From Cryomorphaceae bacterium (GTDB taxonomy: Bacteria > Bacteroidota > Bacteroidia > Flavobacteriales > Schleiferiaceae), in assembly GCA_949547975.1 (NCBI GenBank), contig CATITW010000267.1, positions 1-15,142 on the forward strand: a stretch of 15,142 nucleotides of DNA, in the 5' to 3' direction. Made by a program: the position numbers and the translations under genes. Positions within the stretch are counted from its first letter, which is position 1. Each line of letters starts with the position of its first letter. Below, one piece after another: positions 1-7,798 of this stretch. The notes beneath the pieces are model-generated. The model saw only the letters and a program-made list of their open reading frames with translations. It did no database searches and was not told the DNA's origin.

Positions 1-1
1 C

Positions 2-457
2 AGCAGAACGATTCCTGTCTTGGATCATCCTTTTTTTAGTAGGTATTTTTTCGGGCCTTCCATGCAAAATGCATGGCCTCAAGCAGCGGCTACAGGGTCC
101 GTATCAGATACGTTAACCCCTTTGCTCCAGAATGCTCAACAACAGAACATTGCAGGGATAGCGGAGCGCGGCTCATTCAGGTACTACCAGCAATCTTTTT
201 TCCCACAGCAGCAAGACCATCCCTATTATCATGCCTTGTTCCAATGGGCGGGTGCGCTGCGTAGCGTGCATGTCGAGACGCCCCAATTCCTAGGCAAGGA
301 CCACTACACTTCCAACGCCGCATTGCCACAGGCCGTACGTTACGATGAGCGCGCAAATTCAACCACTCTATCGGATGAATTTTGGACCCGCGAAAAAATT
401 GCCTTAGCCCTAGCATTGCTTTCAGCACTATTAGCGCTTATTTTTGCTAAAATTTAA
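2..457 (+). CDS. C-terminal end of a membrane-anchored protein, possibly BatA-like (5' end outside window)
   Basis: The reading frame is open to the left edge of the window, so this is the 3' part of a longer gene; the TTG at position 20 is an internal codon, not a start. About 150 residues are visible. They are mostly polar, with no motif I recognise, and end in a single hydrophobic helix (last ~20 residues, rich in Ala/Leu, after WTREK) followed at once by the stop. A C-terminal membrane anchor directly upstream of a dihydroorotase-family gene is the arrangement I recall for BatA/N-terminal double-transmembrane proteins of Flavobacteriia, and the pattern just before the helix (RYDER...S.LSDEFW) is compatible with their tail. 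That identity rests on context and is tentative. The next gene starts 4 bp after the stop, so the two are probably co-transcribed. Confidence 0.5.
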   Translation, partial: SRTIPVLDHPFFSRYFFGPSMQNAWPQAAATGSVSDTLTPLLQNAQQQNIAGIAERGSFRYYQQSFFPQQQDHPYYHALFQWAGALRSVHVETPQFLGKDHYTSNAALPQAVRYDERANSTTLSDEFWTREKIALALALLSALLALIFAKI

Positions 458-461
458 TCTG

Positions 462-1715
462 ATGAAGCTGCTCTTCAAAAACGCGTACATCGTAGATGCG
501 CAAAGCCCTTACCACCTTCAAACTGTCGATGTTTTAGTGAACGGGGAAACGATAGAAAGTATCGGTGAGATCGCCGAATCAGAGAATATTTCAGTCATCG
601 ATCTCAATGGAGATACGCTCACAACTGGTTTTGCGGAACTGCACAGTGACCTTGGAGAACTCGGAAACGACGAGAGTGAGACACTTCAAACCGGTGCCGC
701 TGCTGCGGCTGCTGGCGGATTTACAGCTATAGGTGTGGTCAGTAATGGCAGTCCCTATGTGGATCAAAAAACGGGTGTAGAATTTCTACTAAGTAAAGGT
801 GAGAGTGTTCCTGTACACATCATACCGATTGGTACACTCAGTAAAGAGCGCAAAGGCGAAGAGCTGAGTGAGATGTTTGAAATGAGTAATTACGGTACAC
901 AGGTTTTTGCGGACTACAAACAAGGCGTAGGTAACGCGAATCTTTTGAAATTGGCGCTACTCTACACTAAGCCTTTTGGAACGATCATGGTACACCCTGA
1001 AGATCATAGTTTGAGCGCAGGCGGAATGATGCATGAAGGTGCCACAAGTACCTACGTCGGTTTAAAGGGCATTCCGGAGATTTCTGAAACGGTTCAGATC
1101 CATCGTGACTTGAGTATTTTGGAATACACAGAAGGCAACCTGCACATTGCAAGTGTTTCCACAGTACCCGGTATTCAAGCGATTCGTGAAGCGAAAAGCA
1201 AAGGGCTGAATGTCACTTGCAGCGTGAATCTGCACCACCTGCTCTTTACAGATGAAGATTTAACGACTTACAATACGGCCTTAAAAGTGAGCCCTCCTAT
1301 CCGTACCGATGTGGAGCGTGCCGTGCTTTGGGAAGCGGTCTTAGACGGTACTGTAGATTGTCTGGCAGTAGATCATTTGCCGAAAGATATCGAACAGAAA
1401 CAATGTGAATTCGATAATGCAGCACTTGGAATGGCAGGCTTTGAAGGTGCTTTGAGTGCTTTCTTGGACCGCTACGAGCTCGGCCCAGAACGTCTTCAAG
1501 AGCTCTTGAGCACCCAACCTAGAAAATTACTGGGTCTTCCTGAATTGCGCATCGCTGAAGGTGAGGTTGCAGAATTCACCATTCTAGGTACTGCTGAAGG
1601 GCAAGTGACCGCCTTTGCCTCTAAGGCATTCAATAATCCATTTAAGGGACTGGATACAAAGAGTTCTATTCGAGGAGTTTACGTAAAAGAAAACTACCTG
1701 TCGCTCGAGGCGTAG
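462..1715 (+). CDS. pyrC: Dihydroorotase-family amidohydrolase with a partly degenerate metal site
   Basis: A 417-residue amidohydrolase of the class I dihydroorotase type, the family that cyclises carbamoyl-aspartate to dihydroorotate in pyrimidine synthesis. I chose the ATG at 462 (MKLLFKNAYIVDA) over an in-frame TTG at 444, which lies inside the upstream gene; 462 gives the normal family N-terminus. The overall fold signature is clear (AAAAAGGFTAI, HHLLFTDEDL, LAVDH). Measured against the classical metal ligands, H61, D151, H178 and D304 are present, but the second His of the HxH pair is D63 (LHSDLGELG instead of LHVHLREPG, also losing the substrate-binding Arg), and the His of the HxxHxST strand is S231 (LHIASVST). 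Bacteroidetes often carry such a divergent copy beside a BatA-like gene. It may be inactive or act on something else. The last 22 bp overlap the convergent gene. Confidence 0.85.
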   Translation: MKLLFKNAYIVDAQSPYHLQTVDVLVNGETIESIGEIAESENISVIDLNGDTLTTGFAELHSDLGELGNDESETLQTGAAAAAAGGFTAIGVVSNGSPYVDQKTGVEFLLSKGESVPVHIIPIGTLSKERKGEELSEMFEMSNYGTQVFADYKQGVGNANLLKLALLYTKPFGTIMVHPEDHSLSAGGMMHEGATSTYVGLKGIPEISETVQIHRDLSILEYTEGNLHIASVSTVPGIQAIREAKSKGLNVTCSVNLHHLLFTDEDLTTYNTALKVSPPIRTDVERAVLWEAVLDGTVDCLAVDHLPKDIEQKQCEFDNAALGMAGFEGALSAFLDRYELGPERLQELLSTQPRKLLGLPELRIAEGEVAEFTILGTAEGQVTAFASKAFNNPFKGLDTKSSIRGVYVKENYLSLEA

Positions 1716-2494
1716 TTAAATTCCACACGAAGCCCGTCGTACGATAGGAACATGTGCTCGGGCAGTTGCTGCTGGGTGTCAGCATGCGTACCCATATAGT
1801 GGCTCATATGTATGAAATACGTCTTTTTTGCACCAATTTTTTGTGCCACTTCTACGGCCTCTTCTAGGGTATAATGACTGTAGTGTACTTTGTGATGAAG
1901 TGCGTCTAAAAACAAGACATCTAAATGTTGTAATTGGTCTTTAATGACGCTTTCCTCTATGTGATTTACATCGGTAATGTAGGCGAGCGTTCCAATCCGA
2001 TAACCGAGAATGGGCAGCTTCCCATGCAACACGGGAATTGGATGAATTTCGACACCTTCTATGGTAAAGGGAAGCGAGGCTTCAATCACATGCGAATCTA
2101 TTCTGGGGGCACCCGGATATGGTTGCGGCTCAAAAGCATAATGAAATGCTTTTTTGATGCGGTCTAAGACGCGCTGCTGACCAAAAATCTTCATCGCGTT
2201 TCCCGTTCTAAAAATCATAGGACGGACATCGTCTAATCCCGCGATATGGTCTTGGTGTTCATGAGTGAAAAGTACGGCATCCACCTCCCCTAATTCTTCA
2301 CGGAGCATTTGCGTTCTGAAATCAGGACCTGTATCTATCTGAAGATGAAGACCGTCTAACTGCAGATGTACGGAGCTTCTCGTGCGTTTATCCTTGGCAT
2401 CCATACTTCTACAGACCTCACAATCACAACCGATCACAGGGATTCCTTGAGAGGTTCCCGAGCCCATGACAATCAATTCTCCTTTTTGGTCCAT
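1694..2494 (-). CDS. PhnP-like metallo-beta-lactamase-fold phosphodiesterase
   Basis: A 266-residue cytosolic metallo-hydrolase. The N-terminus (MGSGTSQGIPVIGCDCEVC) carries three cysteines, C23, C25 and C28, which match the extra structural zinc site of PhnP-type enzymes. The catalytic motif THEHQDH supplies H78, H80, D82 and H83, and later histidines and an Asp (LDALHH, FIHMSH) fit the remaining ligands of a two-metal centre. Known relatives hydrolyse cyclic phosphodiesters (PhnP acts on cyclic phosphate products of phosphonate breakdown); no other phn gene is here, so the substrate is unknown and the gene may be a general phosphodiesterase. It is transcribed alone, diverging from the gene at 2582 and converging on the dihydroorotase gene, which it overlaps by 22 bp. 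A weak promoter candidate on this strand is the box TAAGTTTC (2547 down to 2540) with TTG 16 bp further upstream (2566-2564). Confidence 0.85.
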   Translation of the reverse strand: MDQKGELIVMGSGTSQGIPVIGCDCEVCRSMDAKDKRTRSSVHLQLDGLHLQIDTGPDFRTQMLREELGEVDAVLFTHEHQDHIAGLDDVRPMIFRTGNAMKIFGQQRVLDRIKKAFHYAFEPQPYPGAPRIDSHVIEASLPFTIEGVEIHPIPVLHGKLPILGYRIGTLAYITDVNHIEESVIKDQLQHLDVLFLDALHHKVHYSHYTLEEAVEVAQKIGAKKTYFIHMSHYMGTHADTQQQLPEHMFLSYDGLRVEFNYASSDR

Positions 2495-2545
2495 TCTTTG
2501 TATATAATTTACCGCCTTTTTCCTCGCTTACCACAACAGGAAACT

Positions 2546-2553
2546 TAAATTTG
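2546..2553 (+). promoter_or_regulatory. Bacteroidetes-type -7 box for the gene at 2582
   Basis: TAAATTTG matches the Bacteroidetes -7 consensus TAnnTTTG exactly and ends 28 bp before the ATG at 2582, leaving a leader of roughly 20 nt. No good TTTG -33 element is visible at the expected 17-23 bp upstream, and AT-rich DNA produces such boxes by chance. The 87-bp space also has to hold the promoter of the divergent gene ending at 1694; its candidate box overlaps this one. Confidence 0.4.
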
Positions 2554-2581
2554 TAATCAAGTACAACCTACACATACGCTC

Positions 2582-4000
2582 ATGAAGGATAGAGTTATCC
2601 TAACTACCGCCCAAAAGGCCCTTAAAATTAACCTAAACTCGGACATCTACGGTACGTTCGCAGAAATAGGTGCAGGACAAGAAACGGTTCGTGAATTTTT
2701 TCGTGCTGGAGCGGCTTCTGGTACTATAGCAAAAGCCATGAGCGCCTATGATAAGGCCTTTTCAGATGATATCTATGGCATAGAAGAAGATGGCCGTTAC
2801 GTGACTCAGAGCCGTCTTAGAAAGATGCTCAAACACGAGTACAATCTTATCGAAAAGCGCCTGGACCGTAACCTCCATCCCGAGAAGACCTATTTTGCGT
2901 ATGCGAACACCGTAGCCACGGTGAACTTTACCAAGACTTTTAAAGGCCACGGATGGATGGGTATCCGTTTTCAGACTGCAGCACATAAAGAAACGAATGA
3001 CATTATCATTCACTTTCGTTTGCACGAGAATGAAGCAAAACACCAGCAAGAAACGGTTGGTCGCTTAGGAACAAATCTGATTCACGGTGCCTATAAGCTG
3101 TACGAGGACCCTAAGGTGTTTTTACAAAGTCTCTACGACAACATTGACCATGCGGCGATAGAGATCGACTTGATCAATTTTGCCGGTCCTGATTTCGAGA
3201 CCGTAGACAACCGCCTCATGTCATTGCAGCTCATCAAAAATGGGTACACAGATGCAGTAATCTTTGGCCCAGAAGGTGACAATATGCTACCGGCTGAACT
3301 GCTCTACAAAAAGCACATCTTGGCCATGCGCGGAAGTTTCCGTCCGGTAACTAAGGTGAATATGGACATGATCAAACGCGGATACGACATGTTCGTGTCC
3401 GATAAAAAGGTAGATACTGAACGTACCGTGGTGCTTTGGGAAATAACGTTGAACAACCTCTTATCCGATGGCGAGTTGGACGAACAAGATTTCTTGGATC
3501 GAGCAGAGATTCTCTGTTCATTAGGTCAAACGGTACTCATCTCAAACTTTAAAGAATATTACAAGCTCGTAGACTACTTCGGTCGTTTCTCTAAAAAGCG
3601 CCAAGGTCTTGTCATGGGGGTGAATAATCTTACCGAATTATTTAACGACAAATACTACCGCAACCTTCAAGGTGGTATTCTAGAAGCCTTTGGTAGAATA
3701 TTCTCCAAGGACCTTAAAATACTGGTATACCCGTTCCAAGAAGGGCAAGCGAAACGCATTATGCGTAAGGAGGACGCTATTATCCACCCTCGTTTCCGTC
3801 CAATCATTGACTACCTCATCTTCCACAATAGAATTTTAGATATTGTTGAATTCGACGAGGACATTACCAACATCTTCTCGCGTGAAGTCCTACGTCAGAT
3901 CAGATGTGGAGAAGCAGGATGGGAAGAGTGTCTTCCGAAGTATGTAGATACAGTGATCAAAGACAAACAGCTGTTCGGATATTCAGAACAAGAAGCCTAA
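2582..4000 (+). CDS. Conserved protein of unknown function, 472 residues
   Basis: A 472-residue soluble protein with no signal peptide and no membrane segment. I recognise the sequence type (N-terminus LTTAQKALKINL, then YGTFAEIGAGQE, FFRAG, SGTIAKAMSAYD, and HGWMGIRFQ near residue 120) as a family conserved in Bacteroidetes and, as I recall, cyanobacteria and other phyla. Homologues carry conflicting database names (nicotinate-nucleotide adenylyltransferase, TonB-dependent receptor). Neither is supported here: there is no nucleotidyltransferase HxGH motif and no beta-barrel or secretion signal. FAEIGAGQE resembles a glycine-rich nucleotide-binding turn only weakly. The ATG at 2582 gives the conserved N-terminus, and the upstream -7 box fits it. 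The gene is monocistronic, bounded by a divergent gene and a strong hairpin. Function is unknown. Confidence 0.9.
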   Translation: MKDRVILTTAQKALKINLNSDIYGTFAEIGAGQETVREFFRAGAASGTIAKAMSAYDKAFSDDIYGIEEDGRYVTQSRLRKMLKHEYNLIEKRLDRNLHPEKTYFAYANTVATVNFTKTFKGHGWMGIRFQTAAHKETNDIIIHFRLHENEAKHQQETVGRLGTNLIHGAYKLYEDPKVFLQSLYDNIDHAAIEIDLINFAGPDFETVDNRLMSLQLIKNGYTDAVIFGPEGDNMLPAELLYKKHILAMRGSFRPVTKVNMDMIKRGYDMFVSDKKVDTERTVVLWEITLNNLLSDGELDEQDFLDRAEILCSLGQTVLISNFKEYYKLVDYFGRFSKKRQGLVMGVNNLTELFNDKYYRNLQGGILEAFGRIFSKDLKILVYPFQEGQAKRIMRKEDAIIHPRFRPIIDYLIFHNRILDIVEFDEDITNIFSREVLRQIRCGEAGWEECLPKYVDTVIKDKQLFGYSEQEA

Positions 4001-4020
4001 ACAAAAGCATTCAAATAAAA

Positions 4021-4041
4021 AGCCCCGCACATAGCGGGGCT
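4021..4041. terminator. Bidirectional intrinsic terminator
   Basis: A perfect 8-bp GC-rich stem, AGCCCCGC / GCGGGGCT, with a 5-nt loop (ACATA). On the + strand it is followed by GTTTT and lies 20 bp after the stop of the gene ending at 4000. On the - strand it begins 3 bp after the photolyase stop codon and is followed by TTTTATTTGA, so it also ends the regulator-crt-pterin-photolyase transcript. Confidence 0.9.
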
Positions 4042-4044
4042 GTT

Positions 4045-5352
4045 TTATGCATTAGAAAGTGCTTCTTTATACGTGGCCAGACAACGTTCTCTTGCCCATT
4101 TGTGCTCAACGATCGGCTCTGGATAGGAAGACGTGCCCCACTCAGGCACCCACTTGCGAATATAGCTTCGGTCCTTATCAAACTTTTCCATCTGAGAAGT
4201 AGGATTGAACACCCGGAAGTAAGGTGCTGCATCCAAGCCACTACCACTCGCCCACTGCCAGCCACCGATGTTGCTTGCAAGATCAAAGTCTAATAGCTTT
4301 TCGGCAAAATAGGCCTCGCCTAAGCGCCAATCCATCAGTAAGTGCTTGGTAAGGAAACTTGCCACGATCATACGAACTCGATTGTGCATATATCCAGTGG
4401 TATTCAATTCTCGCATTCCCGCATCTACAATAGGATAACCGGTGGTCCCGTTACACCAAGCGTCGAATTGGTTTTGATCGAACTCCCATGGAATTCGATC
4501 GTATTTTGGTTTGATGGACTTCGACCTGCTTTCTGGGAAATAGAATAAAGCCATCTGGAAAAAGTCTCTCCAGATCAGTTCGCTCACGAAGGTCTCGTTC
4601 AAAGTAAGTGCTCTACGCAACAGTGCGCGAATACTTAAGGTACCGAACCTAAGGTGAAGCCCTAGACGCGTGGTACTTTGTTCATTCGCTGGAAAGTTCC
4701 TAGTCGTATCGTAGGTTTTGATAATGTCCTCACGCACCTTTTCTGACGGGAGCGCAACTTTCGTGAGCTCAAAGCCCATGTCTGATAAGGACGGTATTGC
4801 GAATGCTGGAGCACTTAGAAATTGGTCCGAATAGGCATGATTGGGATACGCCTTACCGTGGTATGTGGTCAATTTCTTACGCCACGCCTTAGCATAAGGA
4901 CTGTACACCAAATACGCCGTGCCATCCGCTTTAACCACCTCATTCTTTTCGAAAATGACATGATCTTTAGCACCTATGACATCCACGCCTCGCTCTGACC
5001 AAAACTGAGCTACCGCCGCATCGCGCTCTCTTGCATACGGCTCATAATCTCGGTTCAAATAGAGCCCTCGTACATCGTATTCCTGTGAAAGCTCAACCAT
5101 CACCTCCTCGGGGGTACTATAAAATACGCGAAGACTGCTGCCAAGAGCTTCCAACTCTTTTTGAAGACGAAGTATGGTCTGGTGCAAGAAGGACACACGT
5201 GCATCGCTTTTGTCCTGCAATCGATCCAAGATATGACGATCGAATATGAATATAGGCAGTACAGGATGACCCGATTTTAGCGCCTTCCATAAACCGGCAT
5301 TATCCTCGAGCCTCAGGTCTCTACGAAACCAGAATACACTTACTGCTTCCAT
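4045..5352 (-). CDS. phr: Deoxyribodipyrimidine photolyase (class I CPD type)
   Basis: A 435-residue flavoprotein that uses blue/near-UV light to split cyclobutane pyrimidine dimers. The N-terminal alpha/beta antenna domain starts VFWFRRDLRLEDN; the C-terminal FAD domain carries RFGTLSIR, GYPIVDAGMREL, MHNRVRM and DLASNIGGWQW. Using E. coli PhrB as I remember it, the tryptophan electron chain is complete (W289, W342, W365), the Asn facing flavin N5 is kept (N361), and the dimer-contacting E258, W261, N324 and M328 are present, so repair activity is expected rather than a signalling cryptochrome. The folate-antenna contacts N108/E109 of E. coli correspond to Y106/A107, so the antenna pigment is uncertain. 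It is the last gene of the - strand cluster, 3 bp after folE, and is followed immediately by a terminator. Confidence 0.95.
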   Translation of the reverse strand: MEAVSVFWFRRDLRLEDNAGLWKALKSGHPVLPIFIFDRHILDRLQDKSDARVSFLHQTILRLQKELEALGSSLRVFYSTPEEVMVELSQEYDVRGLYLNRDYEPYARERDAAVAQFWSERGVDVIGAKDHVIFEKNEVVKADGTAYLVYSPYAKAWRKKLTTYHGKAYPNHAYSDQFLSAPAFAIPSLSDMGFELTKVALPSEKVREDIIKTYDTTRNFPANEQSTTRLGLHLRFGTLSIRALLRRALTLNETFVSELIWRDFFQMALFYFPESRSKSIKPKYDRIPWEFDQNQFDAWCNGTTGYPIVDAGMRELNTTGYMHNRVRMIVASFLTKHLLMDWRLGEAYFAEKLLDFDLASNIGGWQWASGSGLDAAPYFRVFNPTSQMEKFDKDRSYIRKWVPEWGTSSYPEPIVEHKWARERCLATYKEALSNA

Positions 5353-5355
5353 ACC

Positions 5356-6027
5356 TTATTTCGCCGCCTCTAAAAAAGCACGCTTGGTTTGTTCGTCCTG
5401 GAAGGAACCGTGGAAAGCCATGGTTACCGTAGAGCTGTGGTCATCCTCAATACCACGTGTTTTCACACACATATGGTCTGCCTCGAGATAAACTGCAACA
5501 TGCTGCGTACCTAAACCGTCCATAAGTGCTTCCGCGATCTGACGCGTTAAACGCTCTTGTACCTGTGGACGTTTCGCGTAATGACGGACGATTCTGTTGA
5601 GCTTGGAAAGTCCAACTACCTTGCCATTAGGAATATAGGCGACATGACACTTGCCGATGATCGGTACAAAGTGGTGCTCACAGTGTGAGTGTACTTTGAT
5701 GTCACGTTCTACGAGCATTTCACTGTAACCGTATTTATTTTCAAAGAGCTTCATCTCAGGCTCATTGTCAGGATTCAGGCCTGCAAACGCTTCCTTCACG
5801 TACATTTTTGCAACGCGTAATGGAGTTCCACGGAGGCTATCATCCGTAAGATCCAGTCCTAAGATGTCCATGATATCTGTAAACTTCTCTGCAATCAGTG
5901 CAACCTTCTCATCGTCAGAACGATCAAAGGCACCTTCACGCATGGGCGTGTCGATAGAAGTCCCCATATGTGCTTCCACTAGAGCGTCAATCTGCTCGGT
6001 GGTTAATGAATTTTCATGCTTTGTCAT
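5356..6027 (-). CDS. folE: GTP cyclohydrolase I
   Basis: A 223-residue enzyme that converts GTP to 7,8-dihydroneopterin triphosphate, the entry step to folate, tetrahydrobiopterin-type pterins and queuosine. The zinc ligands C116, H119 and C187 are visible in SHCEHHFVP and HMCVKTRG, with the same spacing as in the E. coli enzyme, and the core motifs [11 protein letters not shown] and GLSKLNRIV are intact. The first ~35 residues are a variable extension. The gene lies 2 bp after the pyruvoyl-tetrahydropterin synthase homologue, whose substrate it makes, and 3 bp before the photolyase, so the three are surely co-transcribed. The placement at the end of a carotenoid/photolyase cluster suggests light-linked pterin supply; whether this is the only folE of the genome cannot be seen. 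Confidence 0.97.
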   Translation of the reverse strand: MTKHENSLTTEQIDALVEAHMGTSIDTPMREGAFDRSDDEKVALIAEKFTDIMDILGLDLTDDSLRGTPLRVAKMYVKEAFAGLNPDNEPEMKLFENKYGYSEMLVERDIKVHSHCEHHFVPIIGKCHVAYIPNGKVVGLSKLNRIVRHYAKRPQVQERLTRQIAEALMDGLGTQHVAVYLEADHMCVKTRGIEDDHSSTVTMAFHGSFQDEQTKRAFLEAAK

Positions 6028-6029
6028 AA

Positions 6030-6440
6030 CTATTCGCCGCTGTACTCTACGAAATTCCTTGGAGTCTCGTAGAGTGTGATTTTTAAATCCAATTCTGTCG
6101 GTAAAACACGCTTCAGCCTGTGATAAATCACATAAGCGATGTGCTCTGCAGTAGGGTTCATCGTTTTGAACTCTTCAACTTGTTCATTCAAATTTTTATG
6201 ATCTAGGTGCTCTTCTACTTCAGACTTGATGAAATCTGACAAGACCTTCATATCGATCAAATACCCCGTCTTTGGGTCTACCTCTCCAGTCACTCCAACG
6301 ATAAGCTCGTAGTTGTGTCCGTGGTAGTATGGGTTATTGCACTTTCCGAATACCTCTTCGTTTTGCGTGTCGCTAAGGCTTGGATTGTGCAACCTGTGGG
6401 CTGCATTAAAATGCGCCTTTCTATAAACCGTGATCCTCAT
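6030..6440 (-). CDS. 6-pyruvoyl-tetrahydropterin synthase homologue (COG0720, PTPS-II-like)
   Basis: A 136-residue T-fold enzyme acting on dihydroneopterin triphosphate, the product of FolE. Zinc ligands are H15 (AAHRL), H40 and H42 (HGH); the catalytic Cys is C34. Between C34 and HGH there are five residues (CNNPYYHGH), the spacing I recall for PTPS-II, whereas QueD has three. LDHKNL, E99 and the C-terminal [13 protein letters not shown] closely resemble animal PTPS, including the substrate-anchoring Glu (E125). I therefore favour 6-pyruvoyl-tetrahydropterin formation over 6-carboxy-tetrahydropterin (queuosine), although automatic annotation would probably say QueD. No sepiapterin reductase is in the window. 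The start at 6440 lies inside the end of idi (20-bp overlap), which implies translational coupling; folE follows after 2 bp. Confidence 0.9.
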   Translation of the reverse strand: MRITVYRKAHFNAAHRLHNPSLSDTQNEEVFGKCNNPYYHGHNYELIVGVTGEVDPKTGYLIDMKVLSDFIKSEVEEHLDHKNLNEQVEEFKTMNPTAEHIAYVIYHRLKRVLPTELDLKITLYETPRNFVEYSGE

Positions 6441-6951
6441 TGTGCCAATAGGTTAGGAATCGGTCGTAGATGATTTTGAACCACTCAGTGTATTTTTCAG
6501 GATGCGCTTTCATGTCCTGCGCAACCCAGTCTACAGACCTCCAGTCAAAACTCTCAACTTCTTCGGGGTTAACATTTGGATCTTCGTTGTAGCGAGCAAT
6601 CAACACATGGTCAAGCTCGTGTTCCGTAAGATCATTGTCCAATTCTGCTTTGTAGATAAAGCTGAAAATGCGTTTCACATCGCAAGTGAAGCCCATCTCC
6701 TCCATCAAACGTCTACGAGCAGCTGCTTCTACGCTTTCCCCGTCTCTTGGGTGCGAGCAGCACGTGTTCGTCCACAATCCACCACTGTGGTATTTGTGCA
6801 AGGCACGACGTTGTAGTAAAATTTCGTTGTTGTCGTTCATGGCAAAAACAGAAAACGCTCGGTGCAATTTTGCTTGGCGATGCGCTTCCATTTTCTCCAT
6901 CAGTCCGATCGGCTCATCCGCCTCGTTGACCAGGATAACTTGTTCCGGCAT
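6421..6951 (-). CDS. idi: Isopentenyl-diphosphate delta-isomerase, type I
   Basis: A 176-residue Nudix-fold enzyme that interconverts IPP and DMAPP, the C5 units of isoprenoids. The active-site Cys is C65 in TNTCCSHP, the acid pair is E110/E112 in TEHELDH, and the metal-binding histidines H24, H30 and H67 are in place; the Nudix-like helix is ESVEAAARRRLMEEMG (residues 72-87). Length equals the family norm. It starts 10 bp after crtB and overlaps the next gene by 20 bp, so it belongs to the carotenoid transcript, where it would raise DMAPP supply for carotenoid synthesis. Confidence 0.97.
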   Translation of the reverse strand: MPEQVILVNEADEPIGLMEKMEAHRQAKLHRAFSVFAMNDNNEILLQRRALHKYHSGGLWTNTCCSHPRDGESVEAAARRRLMEEMGFTCDVKRIFSFIYKAELDNDLTEHELDHVLIARYNEDPNVNPEEVESFDWRSVDWVAQDMKAHPEKYTEWFKIIYDRFLTYWHNEDHGL

Positions 6952-6961
6952 GGTATTTATT

Positions 6962-7798
6962 TTAGATCCAATTAATGGTGTGTCTCACATACGAGCTCAA
7001 AAATAGCCCGTACTTACGTTTGTTAGAAATTCTCACGCGTTGATTTAAAATGATATCGGCGTGCGTTTTGCGAATTTTATTGAACAGGCTGTAGTAATAT
7101 ACATAGGCGATATATACGCCAAACCGCGCTCCTTTGGGCAGCTGTTTGATGCCTTCAAAGCCGGCCATGAAATCGATCTCGATATCCGCCTCAATCTCTG
7201 CCTTAGTTTTTTCATTGAATTCGCCCATGTCCACTCCAGGGAAATAGGTTCTTCCTAAACTATGGTAATCTGCGTGTAGATCGCGCAAAAAATTGATCTT
7301 TTGAAAAGCACTTCCGAGCTGCATTGCAGGCTTTTTGAGCTCCAAATAACGCTTCTGATCGCTGTCAACAAAGACTTTTAAACACATCAAACCAACCACT
7401 TCAGCGCTTCCAAGAATGTAGTTTTTGTAGCCTTCCTCATCGTACTGATGCTCGTACAAATCCATTTCCATGGACTTCAGGAAGGTCTCGATCAAATCGT
7501 GATCAATCTCAAATGCATTGACTACTTGCTGGAAGCTATTCAAAATAGGATTCAAGCTGATTTTCTGTTCGATAGCCTCATAGGTATCCTTCCAGAACTT
7601 CGCAAGCAACTCCTTTTGAGGATATCCCTCGAACGTATCTACGATTTCATCCGCGAAGCGCACAAACCCGTAAATGGCATATATAGGATCGTGGTACTTC
7701 TTATCTAAACCTAAAATGCCCAAGGAAAACGATGTACTATAGGCTTTGGTCGTCATGCGCGAAGTGCGAATGCTTACACTGTCGAATAATGCTTTCAT
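6962..7798 (-). CDS. crtB: Phytoene synthase
   Basis: A 278-residue squalene/phytoene synthase family enzyme that joins two geranylgeranyl diphosphates into phytoene. Both Asp-rich motifs that bind Mg-diphosphate are present: D50/D54 (RFADEIVD) and D173/D177 ([10 protein letters not shown]), with the conserved GRTYFP shortly after. YSTSF near residue 20 and the short Bacteroidetes-type C-terminus are typical. The start codon overlaps the crtI stop (ATGA, 4 bp), which indicates translational coupling. Pairing with a carotenoid-type desaturase argues against squalene synthase. Confidence 0.96.
   Translation of the reverse strand: MKALFDSVSIRTSRMTTKAYSTSFSLGILGLDKKYHDPIYAIYGFVRFADEIVDTFEGYPQKELLAKFWKDTYEAIEQKISLNPILNSFQQVVNAFEIDHDLIETFLKSMEMDLYEHQYDEEGYKNYILGSAEVVGLMCLKVFVDSDQKRYLELKKPAMQLGSAFQKINFLRDLHADYHSLGRTYFPGVDMGEFNEKTKAEIEADIEIDFMAGFEGIKQLPKGARFGVYIAYVYYYSLFNKIRKTHADIILNQRVRISNKRKYGLFLSSYVRHTINWI

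Noticed and set aside
444..461. Upstream TTG start for the dihydroorotase-like gene
   Set aside because: It lies inside the preceding gene; the ATG at 462 gives the normal family N-terminus.
3904..4293. A 129-codon open frame on the + strand across the 3' ends of two genes
   Set aside because: It overlaps the conserved gene, the hairpin terminator and the antisense of the photolyase; its translation has no recognisable features.
4045..5352. Interpretation as a signalling cryptochrome or DASH protein
   Set aside because: The dimer-binding residues and N361 opposite flavin N5 are photolyase-like, and there is no C-terminal signalling extension.
6030..6440. Annotation as QueD (queuosine pathway)
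   Set aside because: The Cys-to-HGH spacing is five residues and the substrate-binding and C-terminal segments resemble pyruvoyl-tetrahydropterin synthase; there are no que genes nearby. Not fully excluded without an assay.
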